Positions 1-8,561 of a stretch of 64,000 nucleotides of DNA are shown in pieces. Origin of the DNA: Desulfobacteraceae bacterium (GTDB lineage Bacteria; Desulfobacterota; Desulfobacteria; Desulfobacterales; Desulfosarcinaceae); the NCBI GenBank assembly GCA_013003715.1, contig JABDIN010000056.1:1-64000 (forward strand). Direction: 5' to 3'. A program made the position numbers and the translations under genes. A model generated the notes under the pieces. It was given only the letters and a program-made list of their open reading frames with translations. It searched no databases and was not told the DNA's origin. Positions within the stretch are counted from its first letter, which is position 1. Every line of letters begins with the position of its first letter.

Positions 1-1361
1 TCGGCGGGGGCACCCGGTTGCCGACCCAAAAAGAGGCGCTGTCCATCCTGGGATGTGAGGGCCAGGGCAAGGTGTTCCGTTTGGCGGAAATCATTGCCGC
101 CGCATGCCTGGCACTGGATATCTCCACCGGTTCGGCCATCACCGCCAATGAGTTTGTCCGTGCCCATGAGCAACTCGGCCGGAACCGTCCGGGAAAACGC
201 CTGGCCTGGTCGGATATCGACAGCTCATTTTTCAACACGCTTTTTGAGGATGCCGATGTGACCGTAAGCAAGACGTCCCGGTATGACCTGGATACGGCAG
301 GCGCGGTGGTATCGGACGTGGTCCGGAAAAACAGCCGGGAGATCACTGGTTTGTTCGGCTACCGGTTGACCCTCGTCAATGGCCCGAAAGACAATCCAAT
401 TGACACCGTCCTGAAGATAAAACCCGGCGATCGGGAATTGATCAACATCGGCGCACAAGTGGCGCGGTTGACAGGTGAGGACACCTTGAGCGGCCTTTAT
501 GAGGCGCAGTCACAGGTTTTTAACATCGACAACAGCAATGTGCGCGAAATCGCCTTTTACCGCGAAGCCGATCCGCGTTATAAACGATTCATACCCCGGA
601 TTCACGGCACCCGTATCGATCGTTCCCGCCGCATTTATGCCATATTGATGGAAAATCTTTCGTTTTGTTCTCATTTACATACGGTGGATACTCCTGAAGT
701 ATGGACAACCGGCCAGATAGAGTCTGTTTTAGCATCGCTGGCCGCCATGCATTCGGTATACTGGAACCGGTACGCGGATGTGCCGGAATCCATGCAGATC
801 AAGGCATTAAATACAACGGATGCGCTTCGGGCCGAGGATCTGCTGCGGGAACTCACCCGGTTCAACGCCTCACGATATCCGGAATTGATCAGCCCCGAAC
901 TCAGGGGTGTATTGGACAAAACCCTCTCCGGTCTGCCGGAATTCATCGGAGAGCTGGCCGGGCATCCCATGACCCTGACCCATAATGATTTCAACCCCCG
1001 GAATATCTGCCTTCGACCGACTTCAGACGGGTTGTCACCCGTGGTTTATGACTGGGAGCTTTCGTTTTTTCAAAATCCGCAGCACGATCTGATTGAATTT
1101 CTCATATTCATTCTTGATCCGTCTGAACAGGTGGATGCCGTTCGTCACTTTAGTGAGTTTTACACGAAGCATCTGAAAACCCATACCGGCGACGATTTCT
1201 CAAACAACGGATTCGATCGTGTATTGTGGCTCAATGCGGTTCATCTGGCCCTGTTTCGATTCAATCTTTATCTGCTGGGCCATAATATTCTCAAGTTCAC
1301 TTTTATCGAACGGGTTTACCGGAACCTGTCGAATTTCATCCTGTCCTGGGGGCAAGGATAA
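1..1361 (+). CDS. HMG-CoA reductase C-terminus fused to an APH/choline-kinase-like phosphotransferase (5' partial)
   Basis: The frame is open from base 3, so the gene begins before the window. Bases 3-191 encode the tail of a class I HMG-CoA reductase: a GGGTxLPTQ motif, the LGC turn, an AEIIAAACLALDIS helix and the closing RAHEQLGRNRP. HMG-CoA reductase makes mevalonate, the committed isoprenoid precursor. The same chain continues for about 390 residues as an aminoglycoside-phosphotransferase/ecdysteroid-kinase-like domain with an ATP-binding lysine (VLKIKP), a hinge-like ILMENL, the catalytic HNDFNPRN (HxDxxxxN, about 981-1004) and the metal-binding YDWE. The fusion is read directly from one uninterrupted frame. 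The kinase substrate is unknown; an isoprenoid alcohol or mevalonate is only a guess from context. The next gene starts 15 bases downstream, as in an operon. Confidence 0.85.
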   Translation, partial: GGGTRLPTQKEALSILGCEGQGKVFRLAEIIAAACLALDISTGSAITANEFVRAHEQLGRNRPGKRLAWSDIDSSFFNTLFEDADVTVSKTSRYDLDTAGAVVSDVVRKNSREITGLFGYRLTLVNGPKDNPIDTVLKIKPGDRELINIGAQVARLTGEDTLSGLYEAQSQVFNIDNSNVREIAFYREADPRYKRFIPRIHGTRIDRSRRIYAILMENLSFCSHLHTVDTPEVWTTGQIESVLASLAAMHSVYWNRYADVPESMQIKALNTTDALRAEDLLRELTRFNASRYPELISPELRGVLDKTLSGLPEFIGELAGHPMTLTHNDFNPRNICLRPTSDGLSPVVYDWELSFFQNPQHDLIEFLIFILDPSEQVDAVRHFSEFYTKHLKTHTGDDFSNNGFDRVLWLNAVHLALFRFNLYLLGHNILKFTFIERVYRNLSNFILSWGQG

Positions 1362-1376
1362 AAAAGGATCAATCGG

Positions 1377-3920
1377 ATGCCGGAAAACCACCATCGGAAT
1401 TACATCATTGGGTTATCGTCCCCGGATTCGATCATGGAACATCGTGTCGGGGCCAAGGCCGCGCGCCTGTCCCGAATGCTGGCGGCCGGATTCCCGGTGC
1501 CCGCCGGGTTTACGGTCACAAGCCATGCCTTTGATGTTTATTTACGTCACAATCGCCTGGACCGGAACCTTATGGCGATAAACGCACCGGGCAGCGTTGA
1601 CGCCATCCGGAACGGCAGCTTCCCGGCGGACCTTCATAAAGCCGTTTCCGAGGCTATTAAGGACTTGTCCGCTTCTCAACTGGCTGTCAGGTCCTCGGGT
1701 GTCGGGGAAGATGGTGATGACCATTCCATGGCAGGTCAATTCGATTCTTTTTTACAGGTTGCCCCGGAAGCGGTGTTTGAGAAAATCAAGGAATGCTGGG
1801 CCGGCCTTTTCGGGAGCGCGCCCACGGCCTATCGCCGGAAAATGGGAGCGGACGGTGACTTGCGCATGGGTGTCATCGTTCAGCAACTGGTGGATGCATC
1901 CATGGCCGGCGTGGTGTTCACCATGGACCCGCTGACAAAGTCCGCCGATCATTATGTGGTGGAATGGGTCGCCGGGTTGGGTGACCGGCTGGTTTCCGGC
2001 CAGGTGGAACCGGAAAGAATCTATCTGAGAAGAGAGAATCCGGAGATCCCCCATTCATTTCCGGATCATATTGCGCAAACACTCGGGTTGGTCCATCAAT
2101 GGGCCGGAAGGGCCGAAGCCCTGTTCGGCCATCTGGTGGATATGGAATGGGCTGCCGGTGATGCCGGATTCTTTGTTGTTCAATCCAGGCCCATAACACG
2201 GCTCAGCGGTGAGAACACGGCGGTGTGGACCAATGTCAATATGGCCGAAAACTTTCCCTATCCCTTGACGCCCATGGCCTGGTCCCTGGTGGACCGTTTT
2301 TATGCCGCCTATATCCGGTCGATTTTAGGTATCTTTGGCTGGTCCAAGGTTATCCTGGACCGGACCGCCCACGTGGTTGATAATCTCACCGGCCTGGTTT
2401 CCGGCCGTATCTACTACAACCTGGACAACTGGTACGCGGTGATGCACTTTTTCCCCCACAGCCGCTGGCTCATACGGTTTTTAAACCACTACATCGGCCA
2501 GAAAATACCCTACCGATACCAATCAACGCCCGGTGATCGACCCAAGGCGGGCCGGTTCAGGTTGATGTGGAACCGGATGGCGTTCTGGCCGCGATTGACG
2601 GCTGTATTTTTGTACACGGGGGCACGACTCAAAGCATTTGAACTATCATTTCTCCGGGAACGACGGCAATGGCGCCGGGTGCCTTATCGCCGTCAACCCG
2701 CAGCAAAGCTGGCATCCACACTTTCCCGAATGCTCAGTTTTGTCGAACGACGATGGGCACCGCCGGCCATGGCCGACATCCTGACCATGATTTTGCCCGG
2801 TGTGGTGGATATGCTGATTGAAAAATGGCTGAAAGAGAATCCGGAGACCATCTCCGTAAAATTGTTCGGCGGACTCGATCTCATCAGTATCCAGCCATCG
2901 GTGAAGATCTGGGAGGTGGCCCGGGAGATCAAAAAGAATCCCGGGTTATCGCGGCTTTTGGTTCGGGGTGAATATGAGGCATTGACAGCGGCAATGGATG
3001 ATGAACTGGTCAGGCGGGTCCGTGATTTCATGGACCGGTTCGGCGAACGCTGTTACCACGATTGCATGATCATCGCCCCCACCTTTACCGAAAAGCCCGC
3101 GTTGTTCTGGGACCTTGTCAAGCGCTTCATGGAAACCAACGCCCCCCACCCACTAAAAAATGTGGAAGTCAACGCGCAAGGGAGAGAGAATTTCACGACG
3201 GCATTGCTCGACCGGCTCGTACCGGTCAAACGAATCATATTCAGGCTGATACTGGCGCGGTCTCAACAGGCCCTGGCGCTTCGGGAGCGTGGCCGGCTCC
3301 TGCAGAGCTTTTTGTTTGGCGAAATGCGGGCGGTGGTGCTGGAATTGGGGCGGCGGTTGTCAACTTCAGGCCTGTTGCCCGATCCGGCGGATATATTCTA
3401 TCTGCACTTCAGCGAGATCGAACAACTGCTGTGGCACAAGTATTCCTGCCCCGAATCCGTACCGTCGCTGGTAACCCAAAGGCGGCATTCCATGGCGGCT
3501 TACGGACAAAACACGCCACCACAATTTTTATTTATGAATCGGGGAGAAATCGCCCGGTCCAGGCAGGGGGACAACCATGCCCCCCAGGATACCAGTATGA
3601 TGACCGGTACCGGCGTATCCCCTGGCGTCGTAAAAGCCAGGGCCCGCGTCATCCTCGATCCCATGGACGGCAATTCGCTGCAGGCCGGTGATATCCTCGT
3701 CACCTACGCCACTGATCCGGGATGGACGCCGCTGTTTTCCATCGCCGGGGGGCTGGTATTGGAACGGGGCGGCTTGTTGTCCCATGGCGCCATTGTCGCC
3801 CGGGAATTCGGAATCCCGGCCGTGGCCGGAGTGACCGATGCCACGCAATTGATCCGGGATGGAGACATGATCTCCATAGACGGGCACAAGGGGGCCGTCA
3901 CCGTGGAGGAAAAAACATGA
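1377..3920 (+). CDS. PEP synthase / rifampicin-phosphotransferase-like dikinase
   Basis: An 847-residue protein with a PPDK-type ATP-grasp domain at roughly residues 15-290 (AVRSSGVGEDG, QQLVDASMAGVVFTMDP, VQSRPITR), a helical middle domain, and a C-terminal swivelling PEP-utiliser domain carrying the phosphorylatable histidine in GGLLSHGAIVAREFGIPAV (His codon at 3783). This architecture and length match rifampicin phosphotransferase and PEP-synthase-like enzymes, which use ATP to make a phospho-His and move a phosphate to a substrate bound by the middle domain. The middle domain is not the PEP/pyruvate barrel, so true PEP synthase is unlikely. It lies inside a lipid operon and its stop overlaps the next start (ATGA), so a lipid or isoprenoid alcohol substrate is plausible but unproven. 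AAGGA before the ATG supports the start. Confidence 0.75.
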   Translation: MPENHHRNYIIGLSSPDSIMEHRVGAKAARLSRMLAAGFPVPAGFTVTSHAFDVYLRHNRLDRNLMAINAPGSVDAIRNGSFPADLHKAVSEAIKDLSASQLAVRSSGVGEDGDDHSMAGQFDSFLQVAPEAVFEKIKECWAGLFGSAPTAYRRKMGADGDLRMGVIVQQLVDASMAGVVFTMDPLTKSADHYVVEWVAGLGDRLVSGQVEPERIYLRRENPEIPHSFPDHIAQTLGLVHQWAGRAEALFGHLVDMEWAAGDAGFFVVQSRPITRLSGENTAVWTNVNMAENFPYPLTPMAWSLVDRFYAAYIRSILGIFGWSKVILDRTAHVVDNLTGLVSGRIYYNLDNWYAVMHFFPHSRWLIRFLNHYIGQKIPYRYQSTPGDRPKAGRFRLMWNRMAFWPRLTAVFLYTGARLKAFELSFLRERRQWRRVPYRRQPAAKLASTLSRMLSFVERRWAPPAMADILTMILPGVVDMLIEKWLKENPETISVKLFGGLDLISIQPSVKIWEVAREIKKNPGLSRLLVRGEYEALTAAMDDELVRRVRDFMDRFGERCYHDCMIIAPTFTEKPALFWDLVKRFMETNAPHPLKNVEVNAQGRENFTTALLDRLVPVKRIIFRLILARSQQALALRERGRLLQSFLFGEMRAVVLELGRRLSTSGLLPDPADIFYLHFSEIEQLLWHKYSCPESVPSLVTQRRHSMAAYGQNTPPQFLFMNRGEIARSRQGDNHAPQDTSMMTGTGVSPGVVKARARVILDPMDGNSLQAGDILVTYATDPGWTPLFSIAGGLVLERGGLLSHGAIVAREFGIPAVAGVTDATQLIRDGDMISIDGHKGAVTVEEKT

Positions 3921-4756
3921 TTTCTCTCCGGGAAAATACCTGCCGTTATCTGCGGGAGCGATGCCCCCTGCCGGTCATGGGCCTGATGGCGGTGATGCTG
4001 AACACTGCACCGGCCATGATTTCCAACCTTCCGTGGGTGACGGCGGTCAGACATGGCCTGAGCATATTCATCGGTCTGATTATGTTGCGTATGGTCGACG
4101 ATCTTGCTGATCTGCCCGTGGACCGTCTCAAGCATCCCGGGCGCGGTCTCGTGACCGGTGAAATTCAAAAGGAACTCTTGCGGCGGGTCGCCATGGCCGG
4201 TATAGTTCTCCTTTTACTGTTGAATCCGGATCTCGTTCACATCGCCGGGTTCGTGGGCATCGGTATTTTTTATGGTGCCTTTTATAAATTTAAAAAATAT
4301 ATCCCCATCTGGTGGCACCCCCTGATGGTGAATATTATATTTATGCTTATTCCGGTCTACGCCGGGGGAACTATGTCCCGGCCTTTCGTGTATTTGGCCG
4401 TTTTTGTCTGGTTGGGTGCGGTTGCCCATGATTTCGCTCACAGCGCACACGACTTCAACGGGGGAGAACAAGACCCTGTTGGATCCCTGGGCCGGACCGC
4501 TTCGCGCCGGGCGGCGCTTCTCGGTGTCTCCGGTTTTGGGATAGCTTCTGTTGCAGGGCTGATATTCTGGATCGACAGCGGTCGTCCATGGGGGTTTTTG
4601 TTCACTTTAGCCTTGATGTGCGTGGTCATCCTGAGACCGGCCGTACGGTTGGTCCGGCAACCCGATGCTCAAAACGCAGGGCTGTTCTATGTCCGGGGCT
4701 TCCTCTTTTTTTTAATGCCCATGGCGGGGCTGATCGTCGATCAACTATTGCCGTAA
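3917..4756 (+). CDS. UbiA-family prenyltransferase (candidate digeranylgeranylglyceryl phosphate synthase type)
   Basis: A 279-residue polytopic membrane protein with both Asp-rich UbiA motifs: DDLADLPVDR (DDxxDxxxD) followed by a HPGRGLVTGE stretch, and HDFNGGEQDPVGSLG late in the chain. UbiA enzymes move a prenyl chain from prenyl diphosphate to an acceptor. In archaeal lipid synthesis the acceptor is geranylgeranylglyceryl phosphate. The ATG at 3917 overlaps the stop of the upstream gene and has GAGG before it; upstream extensions of the frame lie inside that gene and were discarded. Neighbouring CDP-archaeol-synthase-like, PS-synthase and PS-decarboxylase genes favour a lipid rather than a quinone role, but the acceptor is not shown by sequence. 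Confidence 0.8.
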   Translation: MISLRENTCRYLRERCPLPVMGLMAVMLNTAPAMISNLPWVTAVRHGLSIFIGLIMLRMVDDLADLPVDRLKHPGRGLVTGEIQKELLRRVAMAGIVLLLLLNPDLVHIAGFVGIGIFYGAFYKFKKYIPIWWHPLMVNIIFMLIPVYAGGTMSRPFVYLAVFVWLGAVAHDFAHSAHDFNGGEQDPVGSLGRTASRRAALLGVSGFGIASVAGLIFWIDSGRPWGFLFTLALMCVVILRPAVRLVRQPDAQNAGLFYVRGFLFFLMPMAGLIVDQLLP

Positions 4757-4770
4757 TTGAGTGATTACCC

Positions 4771-5376
4771 ATGATCATCGGAATTTATAACCGGGCCGGG
4801 GCCGTAACCTTCTCCGGTCTCCTCTTGGCCGTTGCCGCCTGTATCCTTTCATTTCAGCAGCATGTTAACTGGGCCGTCATCTGCTTGATGTCGGCCGGGA
4901 TTTGTGATTTGTTCGACGGCTGGATCGCCCGCCGGATGAACATGACCCCTGCGGAAAAAACTTTCGGACTCCACATCGATTCGCTCGTGGATATGGCGGC
5001 GTTCGGACTGACACCCGCCATCATTTTGCTTCATGTCGGCTTTTCCGGATGGATCGACGGGCTGTTGTTTGGCCTTTACGGGTGCTGCGCTGCCATGCGC
5101 CTGGCCGTGTTCAATCAAAACAGCATGGCGCCTCAGCAGGTTCGACAGGGATATACCGGTTTGCCGGTAACCTATGCAGCGCTCATTTTTCCGGTGGTCC
5201 TGTTGCTTGAAAAATGGCTCTCCGCCGGCGCTTTTACCGGTATTGTCCGGGCCACTGTACTGGTGGTGGCCGTGGGCTTTGTGTTGAAAATACCCATCCC
5301 CAAGCCGCGGGGGGGCGCCTATGGTTTTTTCGTTTTGCTTTTTTTGGCACTAACTATTCTCTGGTCGAGGAACTGA
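4771..5376 (+). CDS. pssA: CDP-alcohol phosphatidyltransferase, phosphatidylserine/archaetidylserine synthase type
   Basis: A 201-residue membrane protein with the CDP-alcohol transferase signature DGWIAR...GLHIDSLVD (DGxxAR...GxxxDxxxD). The spacing between the two halves and the FGLHIDSLVDMAAFG stretch resemble type II phosphatidylserine synthases. These use CDP-diacylglycerol or CDP-archaeol plus L-serine. A decarboxylase begins one base after the stop, so the expected product is an ethanolamine lipid. Six or so hydrophobic helices follow the motif. Whether the lipid backbone is diacyl or diether cannot be read from this protein alone. Confidence 0.85.
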   Translation: MIIGIYNRAGAVTFSGLLLAVAACILSFQQHVNWAVICLMSAGICDLFDGWIARRMNMTPAEKTFGLHIDSLVDMAAFGLTPAIILLHVGFSGWIDGLLFGLYGCCAAMRLAVFNQNSMAPQQVRQGYTGLPVTYAALIFPVVLLLEKWLSAGAFTGIVRATVLVVAVGFVLKIPIPKPRGGAYGFFVLLFLALTILWSRN

Positions 5377-5377
5377 G

Positions 5378-6304
5378 ATGGATCCCCTTGTGAACACCCC
5401 ACCGGTTAAAGCGCCGGTTCAACTCTATAATCGACAAACCGGCAGCCTGGAAAATGAAAGCATCATGGCCCGGCAATTCATGGATCTATCATATGGTAGC
5501 CGGCTCGGCCGCTTCCTCACCGACCATATATTGACCCGCCGGTGTTTATCCGGGCTATATGGCCTGTGGCAGCGGCATCCCGTCAGCCGGTCGAAAATCC
5601 GCGGATTCATAAACGAGTTTGATATCGATATGGGTGAGGTTCAAGTCCCGGAAAATGGATTCACCTGTTTCAATGATTTCTTTATCCGTCGCCTGAAACC
5701 GGATGCACGGCCGGTGGACCGGGAACCGGGCCTGCTGATCTCACCGGCGGACGGCCGGGTCAAGATTTTTGACATTGGAAAGCATACGCGCCTTGACATC
5801 AAAGGCAGCGACATGCGCCTGGATGAAATTGTGGATGCCGGAGCGGTAACCCGGAATTTTGAAGGCGGGCTTGGTGTTCAAGTCCGCCTTGCCCCCGTGG
5901 ATTACCACCGATTCGGGTATATTGATGATGGTAACCAGGGTCCCATCCACAGCATCGACGGACGGCTGTTCTCTGTCAGCCCCGTTGCCCTTCGGGTCCG
6001 CCCCCGGATATGGGCCCGGAATTATCGCCATTGGTGCGAACTGAAGACCAGGACATTCGGCCCGGTCCTCCAGGCGGAAATCGGCGCCATGATCGTCGGC
6101 AGCATCATCCAGCACAAGCCCGCCGGCGGCCCTTGCAAAAGAGGAGAAGAAAAAGGCTATTTCGCCCTGGGCGGATCCACCGTCCTGATGTTTTTTAAAA
6201 AAGGCGCCGTTCGAATGGACCCCGATATCGCCCGTTATTCGGTGCAGGGCATTGAGACCCTGGTCAAATACGGTGAGGCCATCGGCATTCAAGGTATCGC
6301 ATGA
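5378..6304 (+). CDS. psd: Phosphatidylserine (or archaetidylserine) decarboxylase proenzyme
   Basis: A 308-residue protein of the Psd family. The self-cleavage site that gives the pyruvoyl prosthetic group is present as FALGGSTVLMFF near residue 265 (the Ser of GGST becomes the pyruvoyl). Other hallmarks are SPADGRV, NDFFIRRLKP near the middle and the conserved LAPVDYHRFGY. It converts the serine headgroup to ethanolamine at the membrane. It starts one base after the PS-synthase stop and ends overlapping the next ATG. The start at 5378 follows GAACTGAG; a later start at the in-frame Met around residue 30 is possible. Confidence 0.92.
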   Translation: MDPLVNTPPVKAPVQLYNRQTGSLENESIMARQFMDLSYGSRLGRFLTDHILTRRCLSGLYGLWQRHPVSRSKIRGFINEFDIDMGEVQVPENGFTCFNDFFIRRLKPDARPVDREPGLLISPADGRVKIFDIGKHTRLDIKGSDMRLDEIVDAGAVTRNFEGGLGVQVRLAPVDYHRFGYIDDGNQGPIHSIDGRLFSVSPVALRVRPRIWARNYRHWCELKTRTFGPVLQAEIGAMIVGSIIQHKPAGGPCKRGEEKGYFALGGSTVLMFFKKGAVRMDPDIARYSVQGIETLVKYGEAIGIQGIA

Positions 6305-6891
6305 GTGAAATCGCGCAGCTCGCCTGGTTTTTATCTCCAGTCATATTGGGTGGTGTCTCCAATATGATCTGGGTCAAACTTCCCCTGGTCCGGCATTTCA
6401 ATGGTCCCATGGACGGCGGCAGGTGTTTTACGGACGGTAAACCCTTGCTGGGCGCGCACAAAACCTGGTTGGGATTTGGCGGTATGATCCTGTTGACGGC
6501 CATGTGGATGACCCTGTTTGTGTATATCACTTGCCGGCTGAATGTAGCGGATGTCCTGCAACTGGTGGATTACCGGCGCTGGATCTGGCCGTGGGAGGCT
6601 ATGGGCTACGGCGCCCTGTGGGGATTTGGATATGTGCTGTTCGAATTGCCGAACAGCTTCGTCAAAAGAAGATTGACCATTGCCCCGGGAAAATCAGGGG
6701 GCGGTTTCACCGGCTTGCTGTTCACCTTCATCGATCAGGCGGATTCGGTGGTCGGCTGCCTGATCTTCATGCTGTTTTTTTTCAAACCTTCGCTAAATCA
6801 GGTTGTCATTCTGTTTATCATGGGTACCGGTATCCACTATATCGTGAACATCCTCTTATACCTGGTGGGCCTTAAAAAACAGGCGGGATAG
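6301..6891 (+). CDS. carS: CDP-archaeol synthase-like CTP:lipid phosphate cytidylyltransferase (CarS/DUF46 family)
   Basis: A 196-residue membrane protein with CarS hallmarks: GPMDGGRCFTDGKPLLGAHKTW (a variant of PLDGG...DGR.ILG..KTW) early, and SFVKRRLTIAPG plus FTFIDQADSVVG late. The archaeal family activates unsaturated archaetidic acid with CTP to CDP-archaeol, the substrate for archaetidylserine synthase. It overlaps the decarboxylase by ATGA. Bacterial members of this family exist and their substrates are mostly untested, so activity on ordinary phosphatidic acid is possible. The surrounding HMG-CoA reductase and UbiA genes make the ether-lipid reading more attractive. Confidence 0.8.
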   Translation: MSEIAQLAWFLSPVILGGVSNMIWVKLPLVRHFNGPMDGGRCFTDGKPLLGAHKTWLGFGGMILLTAMWMTLFVYITCRLNVADVLQLVDYRRWIWPWEAMGYGALWGFGYVLFELPNSFVKRRLTIAPGKSGGGFTGLLFTFIDQADSVVGCLIFMLFFFKPSLNQVVILFIMGTGIHYIVNILLYLVGLKKQAG

Positions 6892-6952
6892 GCTGCCCTA
6901 AAAATGAATTCATATTGCTTTTAAAATACCGTCTGTATTAGTTTCGATCCGG

Positions 6953-8368
6953 ATGTCCTTTTGTCCTTCGGAAAAACGGGAAATGGAAGAAATCAAGAAA
7001 GATAAAAAACTGTGGAATGTCACCGATATCATCCTGGAGAGCATCTCCGACGGTGTATTCACGGTGGACCCGGAGTGGCGGATCATGTCGTTTAACCGGG
7101 CCGCTGAAATGATCACGGGTATACCCCGGGAGGAGGCCATCGGCCGGCATTGCTGGGAGGTTTTCAGGGCCAATATGTGTGAGGGGGGATGCGCGCTGAA
7201 ACGGACCATGAAGGAGGGAACCTCCCTGGTCAGCACCTCCACTTACATCGTTACCGGCGACAAAAAACGGGTTCCCATCATTGTATCCACCGCATTGCTG
7301 AAAGATGAAGACGGCAACATTCTGGGCGGGGTGGAGACATTTCAGGATCTCAGTCTGGTGGAAGAACTGCGCAAAGAACTGACTACGCGGTTTCAGCTTC
7401 GGGACATGGTCAGCCGCAGCGTCGCCATGCAGCGGTTGTTCAGCATTGTCCCCCAGGTGGCCGAAAGCGACAGCACCGTATTGATTCAGGGAAATACCGG
7501 TACGGGCAAGGAACTCCTGGCCCGGGCCATTCACGACATGAGCCCGCGCAAGCGCAAGCCCTTTGTGGCCATCAACTGCGGCGCCTTGCCGGATACCCTG
7601 CTCGAGTCGGAGTTGTTCGGTTACAAGGCCGGGGCGTTCACCAATGCGGTTAAAGACAAGCCCGGACACTTTGCAGCGGCCGGGGGCGGGACAATCCTGC
7701 TTGACGAAATCGGCGATGTGAGTCCCGCATTTCAGGTCAGGCTGCTGAGGGTGCTTGAGGAGAAAACATACCAACCCCTGGGGGCCGTGAAAACCGAAAC
7801 AGCCGATGTCCGCATCGTGGCGGCCACAAACAAGGACCTGTCTGATCTGGTGGAAACCGGGGAATTCCGAAGGGATCTCTACTACCGCATCAATGTGGTG
7901 AATATGACGCTTCCCCCGTTGCGCGACCGCAAGGAAGATATTCCCCTTCTGATCGACCGGTTCATTGACCGGATGAATCGTTTGCGGGACAGATCCGTCA
8001 GCGGGATCAGCCAGGAAGCGTTGAGTATCCTCATGGCGCACCAATTCCCGGGAAACATCCGGGAGCTTGAAAATATTATCGAATATGCCTTCGTGGTTTG
8101 CCCCAATGGCATCATCCAGCCCCAACATCTCCCGGAAGCAATGGTCCCCAAGGTTATTGGCCCGGACAACGCACAATGCCTGAAAGACCATATCAGATCC
8201 ACGGAGATCCATACCATCCTGGATGCATTGAAACGAAATAATTACAACCGGCTTGCCACTGCAAAAGATCTGGGAATGCACAAAAGTACCTTGTTCCGGA
8301 AGATCAACAAGCTTGGTATCACGCTGCCGGAATCCGATGGACGCTCCGGATATAACGTAAAAAAATAG
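6953..8368 (+). CDS. PAS-domain sigma-54-dependent transcriptional activator
   Basis: Domains in order: PAS (about 20-135, with a Cys-containing MCEGGC loop), AAA+ sigma-54 interaction domain (Walker A GNTGTGKE near 180, sigma-54 loop as GAFTNA near 228 instead of GAFTGA, Walker B ILLDEIGD) and a Fis-type HTH ending in MHKSTLFRKINKLG. It hydrolyses ATP to open sigma-54 promoters. The ATG at 6953 is taken, but ATG 6983 in the same frame is equally possible. It precedes the orange-protein-like gene set; in Desulfovibrio vulgaris the equivalent operons are controlled by sigma-54 and a linked activator, so it probably drives the genes that follow. Confidence 0.9.
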   Translation: MSFCPSEKREMEEIKKDKKLWNVTDIILESISDGVFTVDPEWRIMSFNRAAEMITGIPREEAIGRHCWEVFRANMCEGGCALKRTMKEGTSLVSTSTYIVTGDKKRVPIIVSTALLKDEDGNILGGVETFQDLSLVEELRKELTTRFQLRDMVSRSVAMQRLFSIVPQVAESDSTVLIQGNTGTGKELLARAIHDMSPRKRKPFVAINCGALPDTLLESELFGYKAGAFTNAVKDKPGHFAAAGGGTILLDEIGDVSPAFQVRLLRVLEEKTYQPLGAVKTETADVRIVAATNKDLSDLVETGEFRRDLYYRINVVNMTLPPLRDRKEDIPLLIDRFIDRMNRLRDRSVSGISQEALSILMAHQFPGNIRELENIIEYAFVVCPNGIIQPQHLPEAMVPKVIGPDNAQCLKDHIRSTEIHTILDALKRNNYNRLATAKDLGMHKSTLFRKINKLGITLPESDGRSGYNVKK

Positions 8369-8514
8369 AGTCGCAGCATTGCTACTCAATCCTCGTATTG
8401 ATCTCATCATTGCTACCCCGCATGGCTCCATTCCCTTGCCATTTTCTGTAAATAAAATCATAACCAATTGAAAAATAAGTATTAAAAAATTTTAGGCCGG
8501 TAATTTTGAACAAC

Positions 8515-8528
8515 GGCACAGGTTTTGA
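8515..8528 (+). promoter_or_regulatory. Candidate sigma-54 promoter
   Basis: GGCAC, five bases, then TTGA gives the correct -24/-12 spacing, but the -12 GC is GA. A start about 12 bases downstream would leave a ~20-base leader holding the AGGAGG site before the ATG at 8562. The upstream activator gene supports it. Two copies of CATTGCTAC near 8376 and 8407 could be activator sites. Confidence 0.3.
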
Positions 8529-8561
8529 AACAGGCTGTGTCCAGGAGGTGACCGATCAGCC

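Noticed and set aside
1377-3920. Annotation as true phosphoenolpyruvate synthase
   Set aside because: The C-terminal PEP/pyruvate barrel is absent and the His-swivel domain is last, as in rifampicin-phosphotransferase-type enzymes.
8423-8440. TGGCTCC...TTGCC as a sigma-54 promoter
   Set aside because: The -24 and -12 elements are two bases too far apart; the site at 8515 has correct spacing.
6938-8467. A 509-residue open frame antisense to the sigma-54 activator
   Set aside because: It has no recognisable domain and mirrors codon bias of a well-defined gene on the plus strand.
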